Shown: positions 24,160 to 33,772 of the stretch, piece by piece | Layout of the letters: every line of letters begins with the position of its first letter | Position numbering within the stretch: position 1 is the first letter of the stretch | NCBI GenBank assembly: GCA_003194525.1 | Contig: NBIV01000071.1 | Location: 62,001 to 126,000, forward strand | Reading direction: 5' to 3' | Length of the DNA: 64,000 nucleotides | DNA from: Gracilariopsis chorda | Taxonomy: Eukaryota > Rhodophyta > Florideophyceae > Gracilariales > Gracilariaceae | The notes under the pieces: model-generated | Told to the model about the DNA's origin: nothing | Database searches by the model: none | Seen by the model: only the letters and a program-made list of their open reading frames with translations | Made by a program: the position numbers and the translations under genes

Positions 24160-25397
24160 CCCCATAATGAATTCAAACGTTCAAGGTAGCCCAAAGGCTC
24201 TATCGGGTACGCACGCTATCCATTCGGCCCTTCCGATCAACCAAATTGTTGAAAAGCATTTCAGCCTATTTTCTAAACGCGCAATCTTTCAGGTAAAGGT
24301 GGAACTGGGGATATATAACTTCCGAAACCAACTGCTAGAGCCAAGCGCGGTCCAAAATGAGGAACAATGATGGTGTTGGCTCGTCCAACTCACAGAATGA
24401 GCGGTAACGAAGACCAAGAATAAAGAAGGAGACCTATAAAGAATAAAGAAAGGGCCGTGGGTCTGACCCTGATTATTCGGACTTCTCTACTGATACAGAA
24501 CCGTCAGAAGATCCAAAGAATCGTATAGATAGGAAAAAAAGGAAGAAGCAATACAGTGTGAGGGTGAACAGAAACCATAAAGGAGAAAATTAGCAGTATG
24601 ACTAATGCCTCCGATACAGGATCGGACCTGAAGGTTACTTGGCCGTAGAACAAACTCTCCACCAAGGCTGTTCAATACAGTCCCACCGGTTACAGAAACT
24701 AGATTCTGAGTATACCTCGCAGTTTACTCAGAGCATTACCCAACCGTACCATGGGCATGGTTTTCAAAATTGCGACACTACTTTCACAGGTTATGATCCC
24801 ATTGCAATTGCTGATTCCTTTCAAATTTTCAAAATCGCTTGTGATGAAAATTGTTTCTCTGAACGTGCAGAGATGTGGTTCTTTTAGTTTTAATTGAGTA
24901 AGCAAGCTTTATCCCGGCTCAAAATTACGATGCAAGTAAATAACATGTCGGTTGATGGAGACCAAATGGCGATGCTTCAGAATTACTCGCAGGTCTTTAG
25001 CTACGTATTGGAAGCCTCTCCCATCAATGAGGATATTTAGAAAGCTTACACTGAGTTTTGAGGTTATCATCAGAGGTCGGAATAAACCATAATGGATCTG
25101 GAGAAGTCTTCGTTCGCGATGATCCCACGGTGTCGTAATGGTTTTAGCACTACGCGGTTGAAATCGTTGTTAGTAGGTACAATCGAAAAACTATAAGGTA
25201 TTAGGTGACGAATTGCGCCACAACAGATAAAACAGTGTACTATTATGTGCTCGTACTATATTTACAGGCTTTTGGAGACAATCACAGAGCCTGTCAAAAA
25301 GAACTCACTACGTTTGTCAAGCTTGGCAATGATGAACCAAAACGGACCATCCTAGAAGTGCATAACTCGCGGGTTTTCAGTGTACACAGGGCATGAG
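24160..25397 (+). pseudogene. Ty3/gypsy remnant C, gag (first part)
   Basis: Stop-interrupted plus-strand frames read GYDPIAIADSFQIFKIACDENCFSERAEMWFF (about 24785-24885), LQNYSQVFSYVLEASPINEDI..AYTEF.GYHQRSE (about 24975-25080), RCRNGFSTTRLKSLLVGTIEKL (about 25130-25195) and RVFSVHRA (25370-25396). These match the RG2 capsid segment by segment (NYPEVVHYLF, GYHQ, RRCVNVFSESQLDRHFIVGLL). The frame runs to the target site of RC1 and resumes at 33773. Confidence 0.6.
25393..25397. repeat. Target site duplication of RC1, left copy
   Basis: ATGAG at 25393-25397 is repeated at 33768-33772, immediately outside the two 244-bp repeats. Confidence 0.85.
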
Positions 25398-25641
25398 TAT
25401 CGTAGGGGTTAGTTGAGGAAGCGTGCCAGACGGATGCGCAGAGAGCCCGCCAGTCTCAGAGTGCGACGTCAAACAGGGACGAAGATGGCCGTGTCTTCTC
25501 TGGTCCTCGTACGCCCTCGTAACGAAGACCATGGCCCTTTTACTTGTCTTTTCCGAGCGCGCTCGTGCTCCCTCTGCGAGCTCGTGCGAGCAGCGTGAGC
25601 TCACGCCACAGGCGTGCGCTGCCGCTTGTCCCAATCTGACA
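25398..25641 (-). repeat. RC1 3' LTR
   Basis: On the minus strand it runs TGTCAGATTGG...CCCCTACGATA, that is TG...TA rather than TG...CA. It is GC-rich, without a TATA box. The other copy begins CGTCAG. Confidence 0.85.
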
Positions 25642-26190
25642 CTCCCCTCGTTCGCGGCCGACTCGAACCCAGAACGCGAAACACAGCGAAAGAAGTAGTC
25701 ATGATGTCCAGGACCACAAGGGATGGTCGAAAAGCTTAATGCATAAGAGATAAAAAAGCTGGGCTAACAGAAGCACCCACAACGCAAACCACGGCGCAGG
25801 GGTCTCCAGTAGCAAAACAAAGCAGCAAGTAGCAACCAAACCACCAGATCCATCCCAGTACGGCTACGTGGTACTCAGCCGCCGGCGGCCAAGAACCGGT
25901 GATCACCCGGAGTACCCGAACGTCAGACCCACATATGTGAACTTAAACATCTAGATCAGCGTTTTTGTTGCTTCATTCAGTTCCTCCGTTGCCTTGGCGA
26001 TGCCCCACGACTTAAAACGTGTTGGGCGTTGCTTGCATCAGGAAGTATCCGAAGAGGTTAAGCTGACGATTCGATTTGTAGATTGTGACCAAAAGCGACA
26101 GAAGAAGTGAACTACTTTCTTCACCGTACCCAGGACACAGGATACCAGACACCAGGCAGCCAAGCAGTGCGACAGAGAAAGGTTACATTC

Positions 26191-27593
26191 ATGACTGTGG
26201 AGCCGAAAAGGAACCAGTGGCCATGTGATATGGAGAGGCCGTTTCCACGCACCTGGACACTTATTCGACTATCGAGTCCCATTTCAACGCATGATGATGA
26301 GAGGGGGCTGACAGATACTTCCCCGGCGAGTCCTGTTCCTCCATTTCGGCCACCCACGCTTGCTCCGGCGGGGCACCAGTGCCTCGGAGTGCTATGTAAT
26401 TTCCCAGGAAGAGAAGGCGCACAAATTCGAAGCGAAGTTCGAACATTCGTTGAAGGAGGGATAGTGAGCATATCAAGGGCTGCAGGTGAGGTCCAGAAAA
26501 TGTACTGCCTTGTGAACACCAGGTGGGAGGAGAGGACCGTTAACCTTAATCTAGCGACGAAGGTTTTCAGTAGGACCTTGCTGCAGTGGTGCGAGGAGCG
26601 GCCGAACTTCAACCTCTTGCACGCGACCGCGATGAGATATGGGCTGTACGACCAAAGTGACGGCGAGTCTTGGTGCATAGACGAGATCATGTTTGTCCCG
26701 TGGCACAGCGTCATTCCAGGCCAGTATGGAGTTAGAATACATGCTGGGCCACAGTGTTATGGCCGAAATCATGATGAGCTGAAGTGGGGTTGGTGGCCAA
26801 TACAATTCAACTCCTTATCAGGTCCTGGTCTGTCGCTTGCCATGTCCAAACAGAAGATATGGTCTAGCGGGACCGACTGCGTATTGGAACTTGACTGTCA
26901 GAGCCACAGCTTTACGATGAAGTCCACGGGCAATGTGCACGTCATTGACGCACTTCATGCGTACTGGTACAGGCATCCAAGAGAGGCCATTCGCGTCTCG
27001 TGCCCAGGGCACCGGGAAACCACGGATGCCACGAAGCCTTATCTTATTCGAGACTGCAGCATACTTGTTGCGCAGACCAAGCATTTTTGCGTACATGCAG
27101 CTCTCGCTAATGCAGTGGATCGAGTACTGGGGCACATGTATGCTCGAAACATGATCCTGGTAGACAGTCTCCCGCCATTTCTCTGTTTCAGAGACGTCGC
27201 AGGGTGGATTCAGACTAACGCCAATGAAGTATGCCTGCGACATGTGAGGTGTCCGCCTCATATTGGTTGGACTGGTTGCTGGCACAAGACGAAGGGGTGT
27301 ACTTTGTCCGCATTAGAGGGAACAATATCGACCACGTGGTTGGCGTAGATGCCAATGCCAAACAGATCTTGGACCCTGTGGAATCCTGTCCATTGCAATT
27401 ATCAGAGTTGGCACTCAAGTGCTGTGCGGGATCCCCCGCCTGCTTTCAGCGAATCATGGAAATACGAAGGGTCGTAGCTGTTCCAAAACTTTCCGGGCCT
27501 GCACCAAAGAAGAGGACCAAGCGCCGCAGTGGCGCAAAGAGACGCATAAAGAAGCTCATGACCACAAAGAATTGCTCAGTTCATAAGACTTGA
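26191..27593 (+). pseudogene. Antisense passenger ORF of RC1, cysteine-peptidase-like (one frameshift)
   Basis: From ATG 26191 the frame is open to 27348. A second frame, open from 27228 to 27593, completes the protein, so one indel lies at about 27228-27260 (about 465 codons in total). The middle is Trp-rich (residues about 100-230). Residues about 295-310 read KHFCVHAALANAV, with the Cys at 27088-27090 at the start of a helix-like segment. The second frame has IDHVVGVDANAKQILDPVE (His at 27333-27335). Cys, then His on a strand, then a Dp/E element is the layout of papain-fold peptidases such as C39-like or OTU-like enzymes. The C-terminus is Lys/Arg-rich (PKKRTKRRSGAKRR), like a nuclear signal. 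Its stop overlaps the end of RC1 pol by 13 bp, tail to tail. The fold is inferred; no family name is certain. Confidence 0.55.
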
Positions 27594-30073
27594 GATGTAC
27601 GCTTAGCATTACGAAGCGTCTCAAGGCCTAAGAAACCCGAAAGCATCACAGAGTTAAGCTTTCGGAACATTACAATGTTGTGCTTCGTTAGGGCGTCGGC
27701 TAAATTTTGCGAGCTCGGTATCCACAGCAACACATCAATTTCGCCTGCTTTAAACGAATCGCGAACCCTAGATACCGTCGGGCGCAGACGATAGTCTCTC
27801 CCTTCATGGAGTGTCGTGATCGTGGAATGCAGTCCATCGGAATCAACAGTGAGCACAAACGGGAGTGAGGCCTTGGTCCCATACATATATTTTATGCATG
27901 AAGCCAAGTGAGATCCTCTGTCTGCAGAGACCGCAGCTGCCAAAATTTCGGCGCCGATAGCACTAAAGGTAACTCTTTCTTGCTTAGAACTAGACCAGTC
28001 AAGGAGATGGTATATGGCTTCCACTGTTTCCAATGCCTCCCCCGCTGGCAAGTACAGTCCTGAAAGGTATCCTGTCTGACCATACGACCCTTTTCCTTGG
28101 CTAGCGTTCGAGAACGCCAAATAGCGAGGTTGGAGGTCCAGCGGTTCCGGGCTGAGGTATACGATCTCTGGTGTTAGTCCCTGAATTTCACGGAGGGATG
28201 CATTGGCCAACAAGAGGTCCAAGACCTCCAGGCTTCCGATTCTTTGCTGAAGATTGCTGGCCACGAAAGCGGCTTGGGGTAGGACTCCATGACCCAGAAA
28301 ATTCAGGGCCCCTGTGAGGCCTAAAAATGCGTTCTTCTCTTGCGGTGAGCAGGGGCTTTGAAACTGCTTCCGACGTTGGCACGAGACATCCAGTGGTGAG
28401 TTAAATGCCATATAATCTCTCATATAGGCGCGAATGGAGCCATTTGAATGACGATGATTTCGAAGCTGATTGAAAAGTAGGTCGGCCGCCAACTCGAATT
28501 TGCCGACGTTGAACCGTTGAGCAAGACGATTATGAAGATTTCGTATGTGGACGGTGTGACCAGCTATGATCAAATCATCCACAACTTTTGCAAGCGCCAG
28601 TTGGATCTTGTGATCAGAGTGGAGGACAAAAAGCTGTGGAAGTCCATGAACGGCTTCAAAGCCACAACTGAACAACCATTTTTCGATCGTCAACTGCCAG
28701 AGGCGTCCGGATTCTACGTGTCCATAAGTGGGAACCAAGATTTTCCAGACAACGCCTCTTCTTTCCCAACTCCTCGGAGGAATCATGTATATATCTCTGT
28801 TGAGAGATCCACCTTGCAGATAGGCGCCCGTAATGTCAATCGTGGCTAACGGGAAGGAGAGGATGGCAGCAAGAGAGAGAACTGATGGAATGATGGGAAA
28901 CTGAGCAGATGAAGAATCTTTCTGAACCATTTTCGTGTCCTTATCTTGGTTGCCGTGAGACACCAGACGGCGTTTAAGTCGTAGCTGGCCCTTTTCCCCA
29001 TCGTCTTCGATATGGAAGAGGTGATGTGAACCCACAATATTGGCATCCTTTGGGAGCGAGGAACGGGGGCACCGAGAGTAACAACCGTCGTACACATTTT
29101 TCTCTTTGGTAATAGCGTTGTCCACAATCCACCGAGGGAAAAACTGAAGGCAGAACTCAGGCACATGCTCAACCCCAAGTACTATCCTTGCCTTGCGGAT
29201 AATTTCCTGTTCAGCGGAATTCAGCCTTTGAGGAGTATTCACAGGGGATACTATCGTGGATCCAATATTCTTTTCCGGACGAGGTGGGTCACTAGTCGAC
29301 CCAATGTCCGTTGATGGGTTGATGACCACTTGTACCTTTTCCTTGGCCAAAAATGCCGAAAGAATAGGATGTTGTGACCAGAAAGCGACTTCCTCATTGA
29401 GGAGGAAGTCTATGCTTCCTTGTTGGGGTTGGTCATGGTCCTGAGAGGAGGTCTGCTCTTGTCTGTTATTCTTCGAAAATTGCGAACCTGGGGAATCAAG
29501 CGGCTCTGACTCCTTGTCGAGTACAGAGTAAGACAACGGCGAGATTAATTCCATTTGATCCAGCTCCACAAAAAGCGCAGATTTTGGCACTAACCGGACA
29601 TCCTCATAGGCCACCCGGATATAAAGGTCACAATGACGTTCATTCGAAGACAGGAGAAGAGAATGGTCTTGCACTTTACGAACAAAGGCAACGTGCCATG
29701 AACCGAATTTGGGACCGCGTTTGAAGTAGTAAACAGGCATGTCCTCCTTGAAGTGATTTGCGGATGGGAGTCGGGGGTTCCTTGAAGCGGATGGAGTCTG
29801 TATAGCACATCGGACGGTCTGTTCCAGATAGGCCGGGAAGACCTCCTCCGAAATCTGACTCTGTAGGAGCCACATAATTCCAGGGGTATAACCCCCGGCA
29901 ATTTCGAAGCTACTCAATTTCTTCCCGCCGTACATCACATTACTGAGGAACTTAGACCTGGACAGGGTTTCAGCGAAAGTAAACTCCATATTACGCATGG
30001 CTGCAAAATAGTCAGCCTCCTGGAGGAGTCGGGTGGAAATTACACGCACGATGGTGTGTTTTGACTCAACCAT
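27581..30073 (-). CDS. pol: RC1 pol: copia reverse transcriptase and RNase H
   Basis: One 830-codon frame. The N-terminal 120 residues are the integrase tail (MWLLQSQISEEVFPAYLEQ; FKRGPKFGSWHVAFVRKV), followed by an acidic, Ser-rich linker. The RT has the copia hallmarks: TIDITGAYLQG (first catalytic Asp) and KVVDDLIIAG (the VDD of YVDD), followed by LAQRFNVGKFE. RNase H begins YLAFSNASQGKG, where the usual first catalytic Asp of the D-A-S motif is Asn. It continues with GAEILAAAVSADRG (Glu) and ALTKHNI at the end. The loss of the RNase H Asp suggests inactivity even though this frame is long. Upstream protein is in other frames. Confidence 0.85.
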   Translation of the reverse strand: MVESKHTIVRVISTRLLQEADYFAAMRNMEFTFAETLSRSKFLSNVMYGGKKLSSFEIAGGYTPGIMWLLQSQISEEVFPAYLEQTVRCAIQTPSASRNPRLPSANHFKEDMPVYYFKRGPKFGSWHVAFVRKVQDHSLLLSSNERHCDLYIRVAYEDVRLVPKSALFVELDQMELISPLSYSVLDKESEPLDSPGSQFSKNNRQEQTSSQDHDQPQQGSIDFLLNEEVAFWSQHPILSAFLAKEKVQVVINPSTDIGSTSDPPRPEKNIGSTIVSPVNTPQRLNSAEQEIIRKARIVLGVEHVPEFCLQFFPRWIVDNAITKEKNVYDGCYSRCPRSSLPKDANIVGSHHLFHIEDDGEKGQLRLKRRLVSHGNQDKDTKMVQKDSSSAQFPIIPSVLSLAAILSFPLATIDITGAYLQGGSLNRDIYMIPPRSWERRGVVWKILVPTYGHVESGRLWQLTIEKWLFSCGFEAVHGLPQLFVLHSDHKIQLALAKVVDDLIIAGHTVHIRNLHNRLAQRFNVGKFELAADLLFNQLRNHRHSNGSIRAYMRDYMAFNSPLDVSCQRRKQFQSPCSPQEKNAFLGLTGALNFLGHGVLPQAAFVASNLQQRIGSLEVLDLLLANASLREIQGLTPEIVYLSPEPLDLQPRYLAFSNASQGKGSYGQTGYLSGLYLPAGEALETVEAIYHLLDWSSSKQERVTFSAIGAEILAAAVSADRGSHLASCIKYMYGTKASLPFVLTVDSDGLHSTITTLHEGRDYRLRPTVSRVRDSFKAGEIDVLLWIPSSQNLADALTKHNIVMFRKLNSVMLSGFLGLETLRNAKRTSQVL

Positions 30074-30099
30074 GCCGATTTTATTGTGTCTCCGAGCTG

Positions 30100-31080
30100 G
30101 TCGAGGCTCATAACTAATGGAATGGGACGCCAGAAAGTTCTTGAAGACTCCCTTGTCGAATTAGGCGTCACCAGAAACTGACTTTGGAGAACCATGAACA
30201 TTGATCCAGCTTCGTTCAAATGCCGACCGGACCTCCTCGAGTTCCCTCGACTCAAGCATCGCAGTGACCGAGAAAGCCGAAAAAAGATCCACCACGTAGA
30301 TGATTGGTATACTCTCCATCTCACTGATGAACATGAGGTCGATTTGTACATGTTCATTGAACGGTACCAGAAGCCTCCGGAAGGAAACCTTTCGTGAAGA
30401 AGACGGTCGTCCGGTGGAATGACAGGTCGTGCATTTAGAGAAAGAGCTCTGCAACGCCTGTTTGAGAACGGGTGTCAAAACTCCAGCTCGTTTTCAAATC
30501 TCCTCCATGTCCGGTAGTGGCATATGGGTGAAACCATGGAGCTTAGAAGCGAGCTTCCTGCATATCTTGCCGTCCAAGAATCTTTCCTTCATTTGCTGTG
30601 ACGACTGTCGTGCATAGAGATTTCGAAGGGAAACAAAGTAGGACGTATTAGCCTGGATGGTGGATGATATAACCAGTAGTTTGGTCCTAATGGAGTCTTC
30701 TGAGTCACCTGGCAATCTAGAGTTGTATGTCTGCAAAGCAAGACCTACGTTTCCTGCAACAACCAGTGGGATTGTTAGCAAGGACTCTTGGACAAGGAGA
30801 TGTCCTCGGTGAACGAATTCATTTCCGAGTAGAAGCAGCCCATCACCGTTAGTGATGTAGAATGGTATGGACGCTTCATTACCCAAAGTATTGACGACGG
30901 GAAGATCCCACATTGCGAACACCAAATAGGCATCAGAGCATTGGGTGCCGTATCCATGAAAGAACGGATCACGGTCCAGCTCACGCAACTTGAAAGGAAT
31001 TCCAAGTGCTGAATACAGCCTTGCAGCTGACTCAACCCCACCAATGTTTCTGGGACATCTGATGTCAATTACTGGGTTCG
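30100..31080 (-). pseudogene. RC1 protease/pre-integrase and integrase (frameshifted)
   Basis: In one minus frame (30988-30494) ELDRDPFFHGYGTQCSDAYLVFAMWDLPVV forms the region after the aspartic protease; the protease loop itself reads VIDIRCPRNIGG near 31060 (DSG expected). The integrase zinc region is HGFTHMPLP....CTTCHSTG (about 30535-30400), then the core NEHVQIDLMFISEMESIPIIYVVDLFSAFS (first Asp) and SWINVHGSPKSVSGDA (second Asp, 30161). The frame changes near 30490 and 30160. Confidence 0.7.
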
Positions 31081-31199
31081 GGTCGTCCTGAACAGATGGT
31101 GGCTGTGGGCTCCACGCCTGGAAATCAGGCTTGACTGTCGTTCAAGGGAGTGGAGCCTGGGTGAAAAAACTGATCATCAGGCTTCCTCTTCTGAGAGCT

Positions 31200-32400
31200 C
31201 TCCCGTTCTAAGCGGTTCATTCTATCCAAGAAACGTTCACCGCCACGGAAGGGACACTCTTTAGAACCTCTATAGTGATTGGTTGCCCCACAGTTGAAGC
31301 AGAACCCACGAAGTTTTGCCTCGTCATTGCCGGATTCGTTTTTCTTAGAGCCCCTGCCATTATAATTCTTGGATCCTCACTTATTGTTGCTTTGTTTGGA
31401 CTTCTGAATGCCACTGGATGCGGGGCCGGTCCGTTGCAAACTAGACTTCTTCTTTGAAGAAGTGACACCAACGGCGAGAATGGCCTCATGAACCCTTTCC
31501 TGAACCATGGCTTCAATGTCATTGCGGGTCATATCTGAACTGGACTGCTTGATGGCAGAAGATAGAGAGTACAACACCGTGACCGCGTCTTCTAAATGAA
31601 GTATTACCCTCGGTTCGGAAGACTTTGCAATCGCCTTAATGTTCGGTGGTTTTCTGTCTCTTTTCTGCACGGGGAGCCGTACAGTTTGGAGAGCAAGCTT
31701 GTTCTTGATGTTAGAGACTACCTTTCACAAATCTTCTAATGTCGTGACCATTTCGTCCTGAGACTCAGGAATTTGAATTAGATTCATTTCTTTCACTAAG
31801 TCTTCTTGACACTCGCGAATCTTATCCATTACGAAAAGGGTACCAAAAATCCGTCGGTTACCATACCCTGCGAATCCCGGGACTGAGATTGCGTCAGCAA
31901 TTGGAGCACAGCGTTATATAATGTGTTTTTCGGTAGCATGGCGTTGTTGAGCAAAGTAATAGCCAGAACCTCACCAATGTGTGTCGATGACTCAAATCCT
32001 GTGTGCATAAGGTGCTCGGATGCTAGGCCTCGAAAACAATCAACAAACGCGACAAGATCTTCATTCTTCTTTCTCCTGCAGTTTGACACTTTGTTGAATA
32101 ATGAAATCAAACGATTGACCATTGCTATAAGAGGATCAACTGCGATCAAGTTTACAACTTGCTGCACGGCCTGAATTTGGTCTTCTTGAAGAAAATCGAT
32201 TCGTTCTTTTGCTTGACCTTCTTCAAAGATACTTTTCTGAGCCAACGGTAGACCATTTTCGACAAGCAACCGTCCAAGAATCGTGTGGGCGCCATCACGA
32301 GACGGTGACGCAGGGGGCAAAAATAAATCACAAATTAGCCTAAAAAAGGCATTCCTCGTAGCTCGAAGCCCCAAAAAGATGAAACAACACGATCAAAAGA
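31200..32400 (-). pseudogene. gag: RC1 gag with zinc knuckle (frameshifted)
   Basis: The frame 32374-31829 (181 codons) is capsid-like: AVQQVVNLIAVDPLIAMVNRLISLFNK and NEDLVAFVDCFRGLASEHL. The frame 31670-31377 is the C-terminal basic region. In the next frame GFCFNCGATNHYRGSKECPFRGG (31320-31250) is a zinc knuckle C-x2-C-x4-H-x6-C, with two more residues than usual in the last gap. Confidence 0.65.
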
Positions 32401-33510
32401 TCAAATAAACAACCAATGCAGGGACCAAAAGGACTCAACCTGCAAGGATAACAACAAATACAAAAGGAGAGCACAAGGCTCAATCCAATTACAAACTTCT
32501 TCATACTTTTTGAAACGGCGCACAACCCAAGCATTATTTCAAGGGTCACTAGGAGTCAGACTCCCGGCTTCCGGTAAGACGCTCCGGATGTGAAGTGATT
32601 TCTGCAGCCTATGCACTTTTGCACCAACCAGAAGCAGGTGCGTACAATCATTACAGGGCTTCCAAAGGAGAGCTACTAACAGCGGGACATGCTTTCACTC
32701 TATACCTAATCTGGCCCTTTGCAGGAGAGGTTGCACGGCACGTCGCCTGCGGACAGCTTCCCGTCAAGCACCTCCGTCCGGAAACCACCATGTCTTTCGA
32801 CCGTCACCGTTATCCGAGCAAAGCCCTGGTGGGGGCTCACAGACGACAGAGGCGCCTTTGGTACACACTACGCGTCTCCAGTTCACGCCAAGGGTGCTTC
32901 AACCGGTCTCAGCGACGGTAATGCCTCACTCCAAGTATGCAAAAAGCGGCAAGCGCCTCAATAAGTGCGGTTGAGAGTTGATGGTTGATAGTAATAGTTG
33001 AGACAGTTGTGGGGGTGAGGACTTGAGATGTGGTTCTCCTTGAGATGAGTCCAGACCGAAGTTCGGGACTCAACTCGCCCTTTTATAGAGTTAAAAAGCA
33101 CGCGAAACAACACAGAAACGCATTACTACTTTCTACTTAATCATGTGTGCGTCTAAGTTACTCCTTTGGCTTCCAGAAGCCTCTGGAGCTGCACACTGAC
33201 CAATAATAATTTAGCAACTGGCGACTGCATCACCGAAAAACAGTGGTAATGCTGGGCCAGCGAAGCTTACAATGCTCCAGACACTGCTGGAGCACTCTAC
33301 ACGTGTGTTCCAGCAGTGCTGGAATATTCTACCAATTTCGTGACCGACAAATCGTGTAGATAATCTTGTAGCGTTTGTCAGGGCCTTTCTCAGATGCAAT
33401 CCTTATTGTGTAGACCTAGTCAGACACTGCTTTATGCCATTGCAATACATCTTTGTAGACCTCAAATCGAGGAGCATCATGAGGTGTAGACATTGTCGAC
33501 TTTGCAGACT
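32401..33510 (-). other. RC1 long 5' leader with internal TATA box and palindromes
   Basis: About 1.1 kb separates the 5' LTR from gag. On the minus strand it contains CTCTATAAAAGGG (33078-33090), a strong TATA box. Further upstream are two inverted repeats: GCTCCAG/CTGGAGC (33274-33293) and TTCCAGCA/TGCTGGAA with a 1-base centre (33308-33324). The LTR itself has no TATA box. A decayed solo LTR inserted here would also explain a TATA box, but no matching ends were found. Plus-strand open frames at 32595-32964 are not recognised. Confidence 0.45.
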
Positions 33511-33523
33511 CTGGGCCCATAAC
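33511..33523 (-). promoter_or_regulatory. RC1 primer binding site, initiator tRNA anticodon arm
   Basis: The plus strand reads CTGGGCCCATAAC, directly next to the 5' LTR. This equals the conserved anticodon stem and loop of eukaryotic initiator tRNA-Met (CAT anticodon in the middle), so the element RNA pairs with an internal part of the tRNA. Drosophila copia primes in the same way, from a cleaved initiator tRNA half. Confidence 0.85.
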
Positions 33524-33767
33524 TATCGTAGGGGTTGGTTTAGGAAGCGTGCCGAACGGATGCACAGAGAGCCCACCAGTCTCAGAGTGCGACGCCAAAC
33601 AGGGACGAAGATGGCCGTGTCCCCTCTGGTCCCCGTACGCCCTCGTAACGAGGACCATGGCCCTTTTACTTTTCTTTTCCGAGCGCGCTCGTGCTCCGTC
33701 TGCGAGTTCGCACGAGCAGCGTGAGCTCACGCCACAGGCGTGCGCCGCCACTTGTACCAATCTGACG
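33524..33767 (-). repeat. RC1 5' LTR and right target duplication
   Basis: 244 bp; about 92% identical to 25398-25641. ATGAG follows at 33768-33772. Confidence 0.85.
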
Positions 33768-33772
33768 ATGAG

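Larger units (their letters stand above)
25398..33767 (-). mobile_element. RC1: Ty1/copia element, 8.4 kb, with antisense passenger ORF
   Basis: Direct repeats at 25398-25641 and 33524-33767 (244 bp each, about 20 differences) are flanked by ATGAG duplications. On the minus strand the order is gag with a zinc knuckle (about 32400-31200), protease/GAG-pre-integrase and integrase (31080-30100), then RT and RNase H (30073-27581). Integrase before RT is the diagnostic copia order. The primer site is complementary to the initiator-tRNA anticodon arm. Between the RT end and the 3' LTR lies a plus-strand ORF of about 465 codons. Frame changes in gag, integrase and the passenger ORF show the copy is dead. 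Confidence 0.9.

Noticed and set aside
32595-32964. Plus-strand ORFs in the RC1 leader as genes
   Set aside because: Short, overlapping and unrecognised, in a region better explained as leader or a nested LTR.
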